Assembly (NCBI GenBank): GCA_030621845.1
Contig: JAUXHA010000003.1
Location: 1 to 64,000 of the forward strand
Origin: Spongiibacteraceae bacterium
GTDB lineage: Bacteria; Pseudomonadota; Gammaproteobacteria; Pseudomonadales; Dasaniaceae
Length of the DNA: 64,000 nucleotides
Direction: 5' to 3'
Numbering within the stretch: position 1 is the stretch's first letter; each line of letters opens with the position of its first letter. A program made the translations under genes and the position numbers. This document shows positions 1 to 8,938 of this stretch, in pieces. Under the pieces are notes generated by a model, which did no database searches, was not told where the DNA came from, and worked only from the letters and a program-made list of their open reading frames with translations.

Positions 1-115
1 AAATAACCGTCATCATCCAGTAAGCGCCCACACGAATTACTTGATCTCGTTGTTAAAGAACTTCCCAATATCGCTCGGATATGGGTCTCGCTTGGGGGTC
101 ACCCCAAACAAGGGA
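1..115 (-). promoter_or_regulatory. rRNA operon leader (pre-16S) with boxA
   Basis: Read leftward, positions 61-50 give GTTCTTTAACAA, a boxA antitermination element. It is followed by a stretch containing TTCGTGTGGGCGCTT, which resembles the leader just upstream of 16S rRNA in gammaproteobacteria (E. coli has a similar CTGTGTGGGCACT). The 16S gene itself would begin beyond base 1. Two strong promoters lie directly upstream (121-148 and 239-266). The region is non-coding on both strands. That an rRNA operon follows is inferred from the leader and promoters, since no mature 16S sequence is inside the window. Confidence 0.85.
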
Positions 116-120
116 CGCGC

Positions 121-148
121 ATTATAACGATCACGCCCTGATTAGCAA
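121..148 (-). promoter_or_regulatory. rrn promoter P2
   Basis: On the minus strand there is a -35 TTGCTA (148-143), a 16-nt spacer and a consensus -10 TATAAT (126-121). GCGCG follows immediately, the G+C-rich discriminator typical of stringently controlled rRNA promoters. An A/T-rich tract with a TTGGA/TCCAA inverted repeat lies upstream and may act as an UP element. It sits about 60 nt upstream of the boxA. Confidence 0.8.
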
Positions 149-238
149 CTACTTTTTGGAAAAAATCCAAGAAATTTAATGCGTTAGCATATTGTGTTGC
201 CAGCTCACTGCGGTTGAGTGCCCCGACAGCGAGCGCGC

Positions 239-266
239 ATTATACGGGCGAAGCCAATACTGTCAA
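239..266 (-). promoter_or_regulatory. rrn promoter P1
   Basis: Perfect sigma-70 elements on the minus strand: -35 TTGACA (266-261), 16-nt spacer, -10 TATAAT (244-239), then the discriminator GCGCGC. The -10 plus discriminator (TATAATGCGCG) is identical to that of P2, 118 bp downstream. Tandem P1/P2 promoters are the usual arrangement for gammaproteobacterial rRNA operons. Bases 267-360 hold no other recognisable signal. Confidence 0.85.
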
Positions 267-360
267 CGGCTAACAAGGTAATACTTGAAAATTCTCCTGA
301 CAGCGCCTGTTAATCGATCAATCAACGCAATAGTGGCTCATTCGATGTGCATTTATTAAT

Positions 361-933
361 CTATTCGCTAATTAGCAGCGATCGTGTGCGCGCCGGCAGG
401 CGAGAAAGTAATAACACCAGCATCAACAGTGCATACACCAGCGCCTCTGCATAATCGGAGCGAATCAGCCAGATAAAATGACCGCAGGCAAGAATCGCAA
501 TCACGTAGACCAGCCGATGCAGACGCTTCCAGCGCCGTCCCAGCTTTTTCATCATCCAGCGATTGGAGGTCAGGCCCAATGGCAGCAATAACAGCCAGGC
601 GGTGATGCCCAGCGCCATATAGGGCCTCTCGCTGAACTCTTCGAGAAAAACAGCCCAGCTCCAGCCGAGTAAATACGTCAATACCGTCACCAGGTGCAAG
701 GACGCATAAAACCAGACATACAAGCCCATCATCCGGCGATAACGCAGCACAGCAATAAAACCCAGCCACCGCTTAATCGGCGTTAAGGCCAGCGTAATGA
801 TCAGCAAGCGGATCGCCCAAAGGCCGCTTAACAACACCAGCGCCTTACCGGGATCAGGCCCCTGGCTACTCTGCCAGACCATCAGCGGCAACGGCAACAG
901 CGCCAACACAAATATCAGCAAACTCAATGGCAT
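361..933 (-). CDS. msrQ: MsrQ, heme-binding membrane subunit of the MsrPQ methionine sulfoxide reductase
   Basis: A 190-residue integral membrane protein of the YedZ/ferric-reductase-like family. It passes electrons from the quinone pool or flavin to the periplasmic MsrP, which repairs oxidised methionines in envelope proteins. The hydrophobic profile fits five to six membrane helices, and candidate heme-ligand histidines are H80, H139 and H152. The ATG at 933 overlaps the msrP stop by one base (TGATG), so the two are translationally coupled; a TTG one codon earlier is less likely. It is the last gene before the rRNA promoters. Confidence 0.93.
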   Translation of the reverse strand: MPLSLLIFVLALLPLPLMVWQSSQGPDPGKALVLLSGLWAIRLLIITLALTPIKRWLGFIAVLRYRRMMGLYVWFYASLHLVTVLTYLLGWSWAVFLEEFSERPYMALGITAWLLLLPLGLTSNRWMMKKLGRRWKRLHRLVYVIAILACGHFIWLIRSDYAEALVYALLMLVLLLSRLPARTRSLLISE

Positions 934-1907
934 CAATAATACCTGCTTAAATCCATGCCCTTGTATAAGCCTGCCACCTGTTCGGCATAGCCATTAAACC
1001 GCTGTGTAGGAATCCTGTTTGGACTAAATAACGTAGTGGGCAACCGCCGTTCGCTTTTTTGGCTCCAGCGCGGATGATCTACTTGCGGGTTAACATTGGC
1101 GTAAAATCCATACTCCGAAGGCGCCAATTGCTGCCAGGTAGTCGGCGGCTGTTTTTCCAGGAAGCGTATTTTGACAATCGACTTGATGCTTTTAAAACCA
1201 TATTTCCACGGCACCACCAGGCGCAGCGGCGCACCGTTCTGATTCGGCAACACCCGCCCATACACGCCGACGGCGAGCAGTGTTAACGGGTGCATGGCCT
1301 CGTCCATACGCAAGCCCTCAACATAGGGCCAGTCAATGGTGCTAAAGCGGGAACGCTGGCCAGGCATTTCAGCTGGACGCTCCAGGGTAACAAACTGAAC
1401 ATAGTTGGCCTTTGATGTCGGCTGTACTTTTTTAATCAACGCTGCAAGGGAAAACCCCACCCAGGGAATGACCATGGACCAGGCCTCAACACAGCGCAGG
1501 CGATATATGCGTTCCTCAAGGTCCACCCAGCTGAGAATATCTTCCAGTGGATAATTACCCGGTTTGGCTATCTCACCCTCCATAGCAACGGACCAGGGCA
1601 TTGTGGTCAAGCCACCGGCATATTTTTCCGGATCACCCTTGTCCATACCAAACTCATAGAAATTGTTGTAGCGCTTTACATCATCATAGGGCGTCAGGGC
1701 TTCATCCGTACTAAAACCACCGCTCGTGTCTCGGGTGGTTTTTTTAAAGTTCAAGCGAGCCAGCTCGGCATCGGCACGGGCATTAGTCCCGGTCATTAAC
1801 GCCGCCGAGCCAATCAATGAAGCCCCGATAAATTCCCTGCGCCTGAGGTAAATGCTTTCGGGGGTAATATCAGCGGAAGAAAAGTCTGCTTTATTTTTTA
1901 TTAGCAC
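933..1907 (-). CDS. msrP: MsrP, periplasmic protein-methionine-sulfoxide reductase, molybdopterin catalytic subunit
   Basis: A 324-residue YedY-type molybdoenzyme that reduces methionine sulfoxide in periplasmic proteins. The N-terminus carries a Tat signal (RRREFIG at residues 22-28, then a hydrophobic stretch ending at ARADA), consistent with export of a folded cofactor protein. Cys139 in [10 protein letters not shown] fits the Mo-ligating cysteine of the oxidoreductase fold. The start is GTG at 1907, 8 nt after an AGGAG. It is coupled to msrQ by a one-base overlap. The length is normal for the family. Confidence 0.94.
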   Translation of the reverse strand: MLIKNKADFSSADITPESIYLRRREFIGASLIGSAALMTGTNARADAELARLNFKKTTRDTSGGFSTDEALTPYDDVKRYNNFYEFGMDKGDPEKYAGGLTTMPWSVAMEGEIAKPGNYPLEDILSWVDLEERIYRLRCVEAWSMVIPWVGFSLAALIKKVQPTSKANYVQFVTLERPAEMPGQRSRFSTIDWPYVEGLRMDEAMHPLTLLAVGVYGRVLPNQNGAPLRLVVPWKYGFKSIKSIVKIRFLEKQPPTTWQQLAPSEYGFYANVNPQVDHPRWSQKSERRLPTTLFSPNRIPTQRFNGYAEQVAGLYKGMDLSRYY

Positions 1908-1984
1908 GCTATCGGCTCCTGATTAATCCATTACTTAGACCGAAGCACAGGAAAAAATTCCCTTGAAGTTACTATTTACCGTTG

Positions 1985-2818
1985 TTACGACTTGCGAAGC
2001 TTCTTGTATCCGGCCCACACCGGCCCCGACAAGGCGTAAACCAAAAAACCAGCCAACAAAATTCTTGGCGGATCGGACATCACCAGGCCAAACAGGAGAA
2101 TCACTACAATCATCACCACAAAGGGCACTCGTCCTTTTAAATCCAGGCCCTTAAAACTGTGATAAGGCACATTGAGAATCATCAAAAAACCGGTAGCCGC
2201 GGTAGCTATCGCGGCAATCACGGCTAATTCAACCGGCAACTGGCTACCCACCCAGCCCTCTTCAGCACTGACCCAAACAATACCAGCCACCACCGCTGCC
2301 GCTGCCGGACTGGCCAGACCGGAAAAATAATTTTTATCAGCGGTGTCAATCTGGGTGTTAAACCGCGCCAGGCGAAGCGCTGCACAGGCCAAATAGATAA
2401 ATGCCGCCGCCCAACCCAACTTGCCTAAATCAGACAGTGCCCAGCTAAACATCACCAGCGCCGGGGCAACCCCAAAGGACACCATATCGGCAAGACTGTC
2501 GTATTCGGCACCAAATTTACTCTGGGTATTGGTAAGCCGCGCAACGCGTCCATCCAAACCGTCGAGGATCATCGCCACAAAAATAGCAATCGCTGCAACT
2601 TCAAACTTGCCATTCATTCCCGAGACCACGGCATAGAAACCCGAAAAAAGGGCCGCCGTAGTGAATAAATTCGGCAACAAATAAATCCCCCTGCGCCGAA
2701 CGGTTTTGCCATCGACATGCACTTCTTCCTCGTGCTCATCAATTAGAATCAAGGACTCGGTATTGGTCTTTTCTTCGCTGGCTTGAGCTTGCTGATGATT
2801 GTCCTGTTGATCATTCAT
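1985..2818 (-). CDS. pssA: CDP-diacylglycerol--serine O-phosphatidyltransferase
   Basis: A 277-residue membrane enzyme making phosphatidylserine, the precursor of phosphatidylethanolamine, from CDP-diacylglycerol and serine. The CDP-alcohol phosphotransferase motif is complete (DGLDGRVAR, then G and two D in FGAEYDSLAD). About seven hydrophobic helices follow an acidic, Gln/Glu-rich cytoplasmic N-terminus of about 60 residues, as in Pseudomonas-type PssA. I chose the ATG at 2818 (MNDQQDN); the frame stays open upstream into ilvY but that extension resembles nothing. It lies 44 nt downstream of ilvY on the same strand. Confidence 0.93.
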   Translation of the reverse strand: MNDQQDNHQQAQASEEKTNTESLILIDEHEEEVHVDGKTVRRRGIYLLPNLFTTAALFSGFYAVVSGMNGKFEVAAIAIFVAMILDGLDGRVARLTNTQSKFGAEYDSLADMVSFGVAPALVMFSWALSDLGKLGWAAAFIYLACAALRLARFNTQIDTADKNYFSGLASPAAAAVVAGIVWVSAEEGWVGSQLPVELAVIAAIATAATGFLMILNVPYHSFKGLDLKGRVPFVVMIVVILLFGLVMSDPPRILLAGFLVYALSGPVWAGYKKLRKS

Positions 2819-2862
2819 AATGCTGTCTTTTATAGCGGATAGTGTGAACTGCTTATAATAGA

Positions 2863-3774
2863 TTAAAATTCGCTTCGGTACGATGCCTTCGCGCAATCCC
2901 AAAACGCCTTGACCAGGGGGTTTTCCAATCGCTGAACCGAGGCACAAAGCCCCACTGCAAAAGGTGCCAGCGGTGACGATACCTCCAATACCTGGACTTT
3001 TTCCTTGAGCGGACTGTTAGCCAGCACCAGCTCAGGCACCACACCGACACCAAACCCCAGCGCTACCATACTAACAATCGCCTCGTGGCCACTGACCTGC
3101 GCATAGATATCCGGCTTTAGCCCCTCGCTGCGAAACCACTGTTCCAGCCGCGTTCTGGCCAGGCCCCGCTCCGACACAATAAACGGCACATCTTGCCAGG
3201 ATAACGGCCTGGCAGCCTCCAACTGACTCCGGATTCTACTCTCTACCGCGCAGTGAATAGCAGGGTAAATAAACAGTAGCGGGGAGTGCGTTAAGGTCTG
3301 GAACTGCAAACGAGAGGACAATTTATCCGGGCGAGCCGCAATGGCGATATCCGCATCGCCAGCCAACAGATGATTGATCGCATCCGCCTGATCACCGGTG
3401 CGCAGCTTGATGTCGATATCCGGATAGCGGCGCCGAAAGGGCTCAAGCACGCCAGATAACACGCTATAAGCCGCTGTTACCGAGCAGTAAACACTGACCT
3501 CACCGCTGAGTAACTCTGCCTCACGCCTTACTGCTTGATTAAACGTCTGCCACGCCGCCAACGCCTGGCGTGCATAGAGTTGAAACTGCCTGCCCGCCTC
3601 GGTCAGTGATACCCGCCGGTTATCTCTTTCCAGCAGGCGCTGGCCAACCTCCTCTTCCATACCCTTAACCCGGCGGCTAACTGCAGAAGCACTCAAATAC
3701 ATCCCCTCTCCAGTCCGGCCAAAATGAAGCGTTTCACTGAGCGTGAGAAATAACTGTAAATCCCTGGTATCCAT
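2863..3774 (-). CDS. ilvY: IlvY, LysR-type activator of ilvC
   Basis: A 303-residue LysR-type regulator with an N-terminal winged helix-turn-helix (about residues 1-60; SASAVSRRVKGMEEEVG) and a periplasmic-binding-like effector domain. In enterobacteria IlvY senses acetolactate/acetohydroxybutyrate and activates the divergent ilvC. Here it is also divergent from ilvC, across a 201-bp spacer that contains two IlvY-like boxes, which supports the name strongly. pssA follows on the same strand and may be cotranscribed. Confidence 0.92.
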   Translation of the reverse strand: MDTRDLQLFLTLSETLHFGRTGEGMYLSASAVSRRVKGMEEEVGQRLLERDNRRVSLTEAGRQFQLYARQALAAWQTFNQAVRREAELLSGEVSVYCSVTAAYSVLSGVLEPFRRRYPDIDIKLRTGDQADAINHLLAGDADIAIAARPDKLSSRLQFQTLTHSPLLFIYPAIHCAVESRIRSQLEAARPLSWQDVPFIVSERGLARTRLEQWFRSEGLKPDIYAQVSGHEAIVSMVALGFGVGVVPELVLANSPLKEKVQVLEVSSPLAPFAVGLCASVQRLENPLVKAFWDCAKASYRSEF

Positions 3775-3793
3775 AAATAGCGCCGACTCGTTA

Positions 3794-3838
3794 TTGCGAT
3801 ATACGCAACGAATTATCTCTTATATTTCATTTTACGCA
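3794..3838. promoter_or_regulatory. Tandem IlvY-type operators between ilvY and ilvC
   Basis: Positions 3794-3808 read TTGCGATATACGCAA, a near-perfect palindrome of the LysR T-N11-A type. Positions 3824-3838 read TTTCATTTTACGCAA, keeping the right half-site. The centres are 30 bp apart, about three helical turns, so both would face the same side of the DNA. The second site overlaps the proposed ilvC -35. E. coli ilvYC also has tandem operators. Binding is inferred, not shown. Confidence 0.65.
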
Positions 3839-3859
3839 ACAGTGAATTTTAGGTAGAGT
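3831..3859 (+). promoter_or_regulatory. Likely ilvC promoter
   Basis: A weak -35 TTTACG (3831-3836), a 17-nt spacer and a -10 TAGAGT (3854-3859) lie just downstream of, and partly inside, the second IlvY-like box. A poor -35 overlapped by an activator site is what an IlvY-dependent promoter would show. This would give an ilvC leader of roughly 110 nt. Confidence 0.45.
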
Positions 3860-3975
3860 GCGCCTCCACACTATTCATCGAGCGTTAACGACTACCGCGC
3901 CGGAACACAGCAAGGGGCACAGCGCTGAAAAAAGCTAAAACCTGCCGCTGATTTTATCAAAGAGGAGTACCGACT

Positions 3976-5451
3976 ATGGGCCAAAATTATTTCAACACCC
4001 TTCCCCTGCGACTGCAGCTGGAAGAACTGGGCAAATGCCGTTTTATGGGTAAAGAAGAATTTGCCAGCGGCTGTGACTATATCAAGGGCAAGAAGATCGT
4101 TATTGTCGGCTGTGGCGCCCAGGGCCTGAACCAGGGTCTGAATCTGCGTGACAGCGGCCTGGATGTATCCTATACCTTGCGCAGTGCGGCTATCGAGGAA
4201 AAGCGCCAGTCCTGGAAGAACGCCACTGAGAATGGTTTTACTGTCGGCACCTATAAAGAACTGATTCCCCAGGCCGATATCGTCATGAACCTGACCCCTG
4301 ACAAGCAGCATACCGATGTTGTCACCACCATCATGCCATTGATGAAAGAAGGTGCCACCCTGGACTATGCCCACGGTTTCAACCTGGTTGAGGAAGGCAT
4401 GCAGATTCGCAAAGACCTCACCGTGGTGATGTGCTGTCCCAAATGCCCGGGCACCGAAGTCCGTGAAGAGTATAAACGCGGCTTTGGCGTGCCAACATTG
4501 ATTGCCGTACACCGCGAGAACGACCCCAATGGCGACGGCTTGGCCATTGCCAAGGCGCTGGCCTCCGGCACCGGCGGTGATCGTGCAGGCGTACTGGAGT
4601 CCTCCCCCATCGCCGAAGTCAAATCAGACCTGATGGGTGAGCAAACCATTCTTTGCGGTATGTTACAAACCGGCGCCATCCTCTGCTTTAACAAGATGGT
4701 TGAGCAGGGTATTGAGGGAACCTATGCTTCCAAGCTAATCCAATACGGCTGGGAAACGGTCACCGAAGGGCTGAAAATGGGCGGCATCACCAATATGATG
4801 GACCGCCTCAGCAACCCGGCCAAAATCAAGGCCTTTAATTTGGCTGAAGAGCTGAAAACCATCATGCGCCCACTGTACGAAAAGCACCAGGACGACATCA
4901 TGCAGGGCGAGTTTTCCAAAACCATGATGGCAGACTGGGCCAACGATGATGCCAACCTGTTGAGCTGGCGCGCCGCCACCGCCGAAACAGCGTTCGAAAA
5001 ATCCGCCAATACCGAGCAGGAAATCACCGAGCAGGAATTCTATGACCACGGTATTTTACTGGTCGCCATGTGCAAGGCCGGTGTTGAGCTGGCTTTTGAA
5101 GTGATGGTACAGGCCGGCATTAAGGAAGAGTCCGCCTACTACGAGTCACTGCACGAAACGCCGCTGATTGCCAACACCATCGCCCGTAAAAAGCTGTACG
5201 AAATGAACGTGGTTATTTCTGATACTGCAGAATACGGCTGTTACCTGTTCGACCACGCCTGTCGCCCGCTATTGAAAGACTTCATGAGCAAGATCAATAC
5301 CGACGTTATCGGCAAAGGTCTGGCGTTGAAAGACATGGGCGTCGATAATCAGGAGCTGGTTACGGTAAACGCAGCCATTCGCAACCATCCGGTTGAGGTG
5401 ATTGGCACTGAACTGCGCGGTTATATGACGGCGATGACAAAGATTGTTTAA
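3976..5451 (+). CDS. ilvC: Ketol-acid reductoisomerase, class II (long form)
   Basis: A 491-residue NADPH-dependent enzyme that isomerises and reduces acetolactate or acetohydroxybutyrate, the second step of valine, leucine and isoleucine synthesis. It has the N-terminal Rossmann motif [12 protein letters not shown] near residues 39-50 and two copies of the C-terminal knotted helical domain, which distinguishes the E. coli-like long form from the roughly 330-residue class I. AGAGGAG at 3961-3967 is a good ribosome-binding site for the ATG at 3976. It is divergent from ilvY, and a strong terminator follows. Confidence 0.97.
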   Translation: MGQNYFNTLPLRLQLEELGKCRFMGKEEFASGCDYIKGKKIVIVGCGAQGLNQGLNLRDSGLDVSYTLRSAAIEEKRQSWKNATENGFTVGTYKELIPQADIVMNLTPDKQHTDVVTTIMPLMKEGATLDYAHGFNLVEEGMQIRKDLTVVMCCPKCPGTEVREEYKRGFGVPTLIAVHRENDPNGDGLAIAKALASGTGGDRAGVLESSPIAEVKSDLMGEQTILCGMLQTGAILCFNKMVEQGIEGTYASKLIQYGWETVTEGLKMGGITNMMDRLSNPAKIKAFNLAEELKTIMRPLYEKHQDDIMQGEFSKTMMADWANDDANLLSWRAATAETAFEKSANTEQEITEQEFYDHGILLVAMCKAGVELAFEVMVQAGIKEESAYYESLHETPLIANTIARKKLYEMNVVISDTAEYGCYLFDHACRPLLKDFMSKINTDVIGKGLALKDMGVDNQELVTVNAAIRNHPVEVIGTELRGYMTAMTKIV

Positions 5452-5463
5452 ACCCCCGCCATG

Positions 5464-5492
5464 AAAAAAGGCCGCATTATGCGGCCTTTTTT
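5464..5492. terminator. Bidirectional Rho-independent terminator
   Basis: The stem AAAAAAGGCCGC / GCGGCCTTTTTT with a 5-nt ATTAT loop has a T-run on either strand. It lies between the convergent ilvC and the desaturase-like gene and can serve both. Confidence 0.92.
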
Positions 5493-5511
5493 ATTATAAA
5501 AATTCACTAAC

Positions 5512-6522
5512 TCAGGTATGAACCCAGCGATTGGCGGTCATAAACGTACTCAAGTCATTGAGCTTGACGCCATTTTCTACCATCACCTTATGCGCCACTT
5601 TCGCCACCATCTGGCGAATATAAAATGGCTGTCCCACTACAAAGTGGTGGATAGCATGCGTGCTACCAAAGTTAAAACAGAATAAATGCAACGGCGCGAA
5701 AAACCAGGGTTTGAGAATTTGCGTCTGCTGAATCAGGTTATTTACCCCGCCGTAATAATGCATGGCAGACGTCACGAAATTTAATGAAGCCGAACGAAGG
5801 AAGTTGGGCGCAATCAGCACCACCACCAGAAAGTCGACAACATTCATGCCTTGCAATAACAGCGCAGGATAGGCCGTTGTGGCGCCCCAAATAGCGTCAT
5901 AGCCATGAAAAGCCAGGAAAACATACCAGCCACCGAAATAAAGCAGTGCCAAAGGGAAAGCCGCATTGATAACTTCAAGCACTGAAAAATTTTCAATGTC
6001 TTTCTTTAAAGCCGTGCGACGCACTATCATCCCGATCAAGCCATCAAACATCACCAGGTAACGCATCAAAAAGCCGTAGGCAATACCGTTGCCTACCAGC
6101 CGCTCCTCGAGGTCTTTTTCAGTACCGGAGGTTTTATGGTGAAGGAAGTGCATACCGCGACGATACCAGGGGCTCACCGTATTAGGGCGCATCAGCCAAA
6201 CCATCAACATCATCAGGTTATGCATGAAATTGTTCTTTTTGAAATACTGGCGATGAATCAGGTCATGCTCCAACTCATGGGAGAGCGAGGCAAAGATGGC
6301 CGCCGTTACAATACAGAGCCAGGCAGGAATCACATCATTAAAGTACAACCAGCCACTACCAATCATGCCGAGCAGCGACACCAGCATAATACTCAAGCCA
6401 ATCATGTCCTGGTATTGCAAGATAGCGTACTTGTCCCTGAGCCGTCGCTCTTCCGAGCGAATCGTGGTGATGATGGTTTGAATACGCTCTTCAACGCTGG
6501 GGATCTGGGCTTTTGAGGTCAT
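5512..6522 (-). CDS. Fatty-acid-desaturase-family membrane di-iron protein
   Basis: A 336-residue membrane protein with the histidine clusters of the membrane di-iron desaturase/hydroxylase superfamily: HELEHDLIH at residues 82-90, HFLHH at 125-129 and HAIHH at 289-293, plus H255. About four to six hydrophobic segments lie between them. The substrate cannot be told from sequence; an acyl-lipid or acyl-CoA desaturase or a hydroxylase is possible. I prefer the ATG at 6522, preceded by GGTGA with an 8-nt spacer, over a GTG at 6534 with no ribosome-binding site. It is a single-gene unit with its own promoter-like region and terminator. Confidence 0.85.
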   Translation of the reverse strand: MTSKAQIPSVEERIQTIITTIRSEERRLRDKYAILQYQDMIGLSIMLVSLLGMIGSGWLYFNDVIPAWLCIVTAAIFASLSHELEHDLIHRQYFKKNNFMHNLMMLMVWLMRPNTVSPWYRRGMHFLHHKTSGTEKDLEERLVGNGIAYGFLMRYLVMFDGLIGMIVRRTALKKDIENFSVLEVINAAFPLALLYFGGWYVFLAFHGYDAIWGATTAYPALLLQGMNVVDFLVVVLIAPNFLRSASLNFVTSAMHYYGGVNNLIQQTQILKPWFFAPLHLFCFNFGSTHAIHHFVVGQPFYIRQMVAKVAHKVMVENGVKLNDLSTFMTANRWVHT

Positions 6523-6564
6523 GACATTCTTCACCGTGATTAATGTGAGGGAAAACCGCGCAGC

Positions 6565-6583
6565 ATTATACCAACATGTATAA
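6565..6583 (-). promoter_or_regulatory. Extended -10 promoter overlapped by an inverted repeat
   Basis: On the minus strand TTGGTATAAT provides an extended -10 (TATAAT at 6570-6565) without a good -35. The same bases form the inverted repeat TTATAC-N6-GTATAA (6566-6583). This could be an operator for a repressor controlling the desaturase-like gene. The protein that would bind is unknown. Confidence 0.5.
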
Positions 6584-6650
6584 AAAATGCACCATAGTGT
6601 CTAATACTTATATATTAACCCACTGGCTAACCACGGCATTAATCTAGAAC

Positions 6651-6690
6651 AAAAAAAAGGCCATCAGGTAGCGACAGCCTTGAAAAAAAA
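6651..6690 (-). terminator. Probable terminator of ilvIH
   Basis: Leftward, after ilvH, the sequence forms AAGGC...GCCTT followed by eight T residues (plus-strand A-run 6651-6658). The stem is short with a 15-nt loop. Another A-run at 6683-6690 on the other side could make it work in both directions. Confidence 0.5.
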
Positions 6691-6698
6691 CTAATAAT

Positions 6699-7190
6699 TC
6701 AAAGACTTAAGACTTTTTCGCCCCTGGCAACACCCGAAACACCACTGCGAACAACCTCCAGCACCGCCGCATCACCGACCGCCTCCAGAAAAGCATCCAG
6801 TTTATCAGCCGTACCGGTGATCTGCAGGGTATACACACTGGTGCCCACATCAATGATTTGGCCACGAAAAATATCCGTGCATCGCTTGATCTCAGCCCGC
6901 TGGGCACCGGTGGCGCGGACCTTAACCAACATCAACTCACGCTCAATATGGGCACCCTCGGTCAGGTCTACCAACTTAACCACATCAATCAATTTATTAA
7001 GCTGCTTGGTGATCTGTTCAATGGTTCGTTCATCGCCAACCGTGGTCAGAGTCAACCGCGACAGGCTGCTATCTTCGGTCGGGGCAACATTGAGGCTTTC
7101 AATGTTATAACCGCGCTGGGAAAACAGGCCGACCACTCGACTCAGGGCGCCAGGTTCATTCTCCATTAATACTGAGATTATATGACGCAT
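6699..7190 (-). CDS. ilvH: Acetolactate synthase small (regulatory) subunit
   Basis: A 163-residue regulatory subunit with an N-terminal ACT domain (LMENEPGALSRVVGLFSQRG, residues 8-27) and the C-terminal small-subunit domain. It binds valine and confers feedback inhibition and full activity on the large subunit. The ATG at 7190 shares one base with the stop of ilvI (TGATG), so the subunits are translationally coupled and probably made in equal amounts. The length matches E. coli IlvH. Confidence 0.96.
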   Translation of the reverse strand: MRHIISVLMENEPGALSRVVGLFSQRGYNIESLNVAPTEDSSLSRLTLTTVGDERTIEQITKQLNKLIDVVKLVDLTEGAHIERELMLVKVRATGAQRAEIKRCTDIFRGQIIDVGTSVYTLQITGTADKLDAFLEAVGDAAVLEVVRSGVSGVARGEKVLSL

Positions 7191-8938
7191 CAGCTTCGCT
7201 CCGTTTTACTTAACCACATATCACGCATTGAGCCGTTAGGCGCTATATGCATAGGGTAAACATGCTCATGTCGATCAACATAGATATCCATAAAGACCAA
7301 CCGATCCTTGAGGCTAAAAGCTTCTTTCATTGCATCTTCAAGATCATCCAGCTTTTCAACCTTGATCCCAACGTGGCCGTAAGCTTCAGCCAACTTGATA
7401 AAATCAGGCAGCGAATCCTCATAGACGCTCTGTGCATAGCGACCACTGTATTGCATATCCTGCCACTGCTTGACCATCCCTAAATAACCATTATTCAAGT
7501 TGATGATTTTCACCGGCACTTTATATTGAGTGCAGGTAGAGAGCTCCTGGATACACATCTGGATGCTGCCCTCACCGGTCACACAGGCGACATCGGCATC
7601 GGGAAAAGCCAGCTTGACCCCCATCGCTGCGGGCAGGCCAAAACCCATAGTGCCAAGGCCACCCGAATTTATCCATCGGCGCGGTTGATTAAACCGGTAA
7701 TACTGCGCTGCAAACATCTGGTGCTGCCCCACATCGGAGGTCACAAAGGCATTGCCCTCGGTCACCCGATACAAGGTTTCAATGGCTTGTTGCGGCTTGA
7801 TAAAACCGCTGTCCAAGTCATAACGCGGGCTGTGATAAATACCGTGATTTTCACGCCATTCATCAATCTGCTGCCACCAGCTTTGCAGGGCTTCACGATC
7901 GGGCAGTGCTGGCGTTTTAGCACAGCGATCCTTCACCTGCTTGAGCATATCTGACAACACAGACTCAACCGGGCCCACAATAGGAATGTCCACATCAATG
8001 GTTTTCGCGATGGTCGTCGGGTCAATGTCGATATGAATAATTTTCGCCGTGGGGCAAAACTTATTCGGGGTATTGGTCACCCTATCGTCAAACCGGGCGC
8101 CAATGGCCAAAATGACATCGCTATGGTGCATGGCATTGTTGGCCTCGTAGGTACCGTGCATCCCCAACATACCGAGGAACTGGCGATCAGTGCCCGGATA
8201 ACCACCAAGCCCCATCAAGGTATTGGTTACCGGATAATTCAACTCGCGCGCCAGCGCCGTCAGCAATTCACTGCCGCCGCCCTGAACTACACCGCCACCC
8301 GAATAGATGACCGGGCGTTTTGCGTTTAGCAGTAATTGCACCGCTTTCTTGATTTGACCGGCGTGGCCGCGATTGGCTGGCGTATAAGAGCGCAATTTAA
8401 CCTTCTCAGGATAAATATACTCGTATTTGTCTGTCGGGTTAGTAATATCCTTGGGAATATCGACCACCACCGGCCCCGGCCGCCCACTGGATGCCAGGTA
8501 AAAAGCCTTTTTAATTGTCGAGGGAATATCTTCAGTTTTCTTCACCAAAAAACTGTGCTTTACGATAGGCCGGGAAATACCCACCATATCCGTTTCCTGG
8601 AAAGCATCATCACCAATCAGGTGACTTTGCACCTGCCCGGACAACACCACCATGGGGATAGAATCCATATAGGCCGTTGCGATACCGGTAATCGCATTGG
8701 TCGCCCCGGGACCCGAGGTCACCAGTACCACACCCGTCTTTCCCGTGGCACGGGCATAGCCGTCGGCCGCATGGGTCGCGGCCTGCTCGTGCCGCACCAG
8801 GATATGGGGCACTTTTCCACTTTGGAACAGTGCATCGTAAATATGAAGTACCGTGCCGCCTGGATAGCCAAAGATAAATTCAACACCTTCGTCTTCCAAG
8901 GCCCGCGCGACCATTTCTCCACCGGATAACATTTCCAC
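7190..8938 (-). CDS. ilvI: Acetolactate synthase large (catalytic) subunit
   Basis: A 582-residue thiamine-diphosphate enzyme condensing pyruvate with pyruvate or 2-oxobutyrate, the committed step of branched-chain amino acid synthesis. It has the N-terminal pyrimidine-binding domain (FGYPGG, catalytic-type Glu in RHEQAA), a central FAD-binding domain and the C-terminal ThDP motif GEGSIQM...NNGYLGMV. The start is GTG at 8938, with AGAGGG 7 nt upstream; the resulting N-terminus MEMLSG is the same as in E. coli IlvI. A leader of about 300 nt precedes it. Confidence 0.97.
   Translation of the reverse strand: MEMLSGGEMVARALEDEGVEFIFGYPGGTVLHIYDALFQSGKVPHILVRHEQAATHAADGYARATGKTGVVLVTSGPGATNAITGIATAYMDSIPMVVLSGQVQSHLIGDDAFQETDMVGISRPIVKHSFLVKKTEDIPSTIKKAFYLASSGRPGPVVVDIPKDITNPTDKYEYIYPEKVKLRSYTPANRGHAGQIKKAVQLLLNAKRPVIYSGGGVVQGGGSELLTALARELNYPVTNTLMGLGGYPGTDRQFLGMLGMHGTYEANNAMHHSDVILAIGARFDDRVTNTPNKFCPTAKIIHIDIDPTTIAKTIDVDIPIVGPVESVLSDMLKQVKDRCAKTPALPDREALQSWWQQIDEWRENHGIYHSPRYDLDSGFIKPQQAIETLYRVTEGNAFVTSDVGQHQMFAAQYYRFNQPRRWINSGGLGTMGFGLPAAMGVKLAFPDADVACVTGEGSIQMCIQELSTCTQYKVPVKIINLNNGYLGMVKQWQDMQYSGRYAQSVYEDSLPDFIKLAEAYGHVGIKVEKLDDLEDAMKEAFSLKDRLVFMDIYVDRHEHVYPMHIAPNGSMRDMWLSKTERS

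Noticed and set aside
3892-4512. A long open frame antisense to the start of ilvC.
   Set aside because: It mirrors the codon bias of ilvC, starts without a ribosome-binding site and resembles no protein family. The same holds for the long antisense frame over ilvI (8336-8929).
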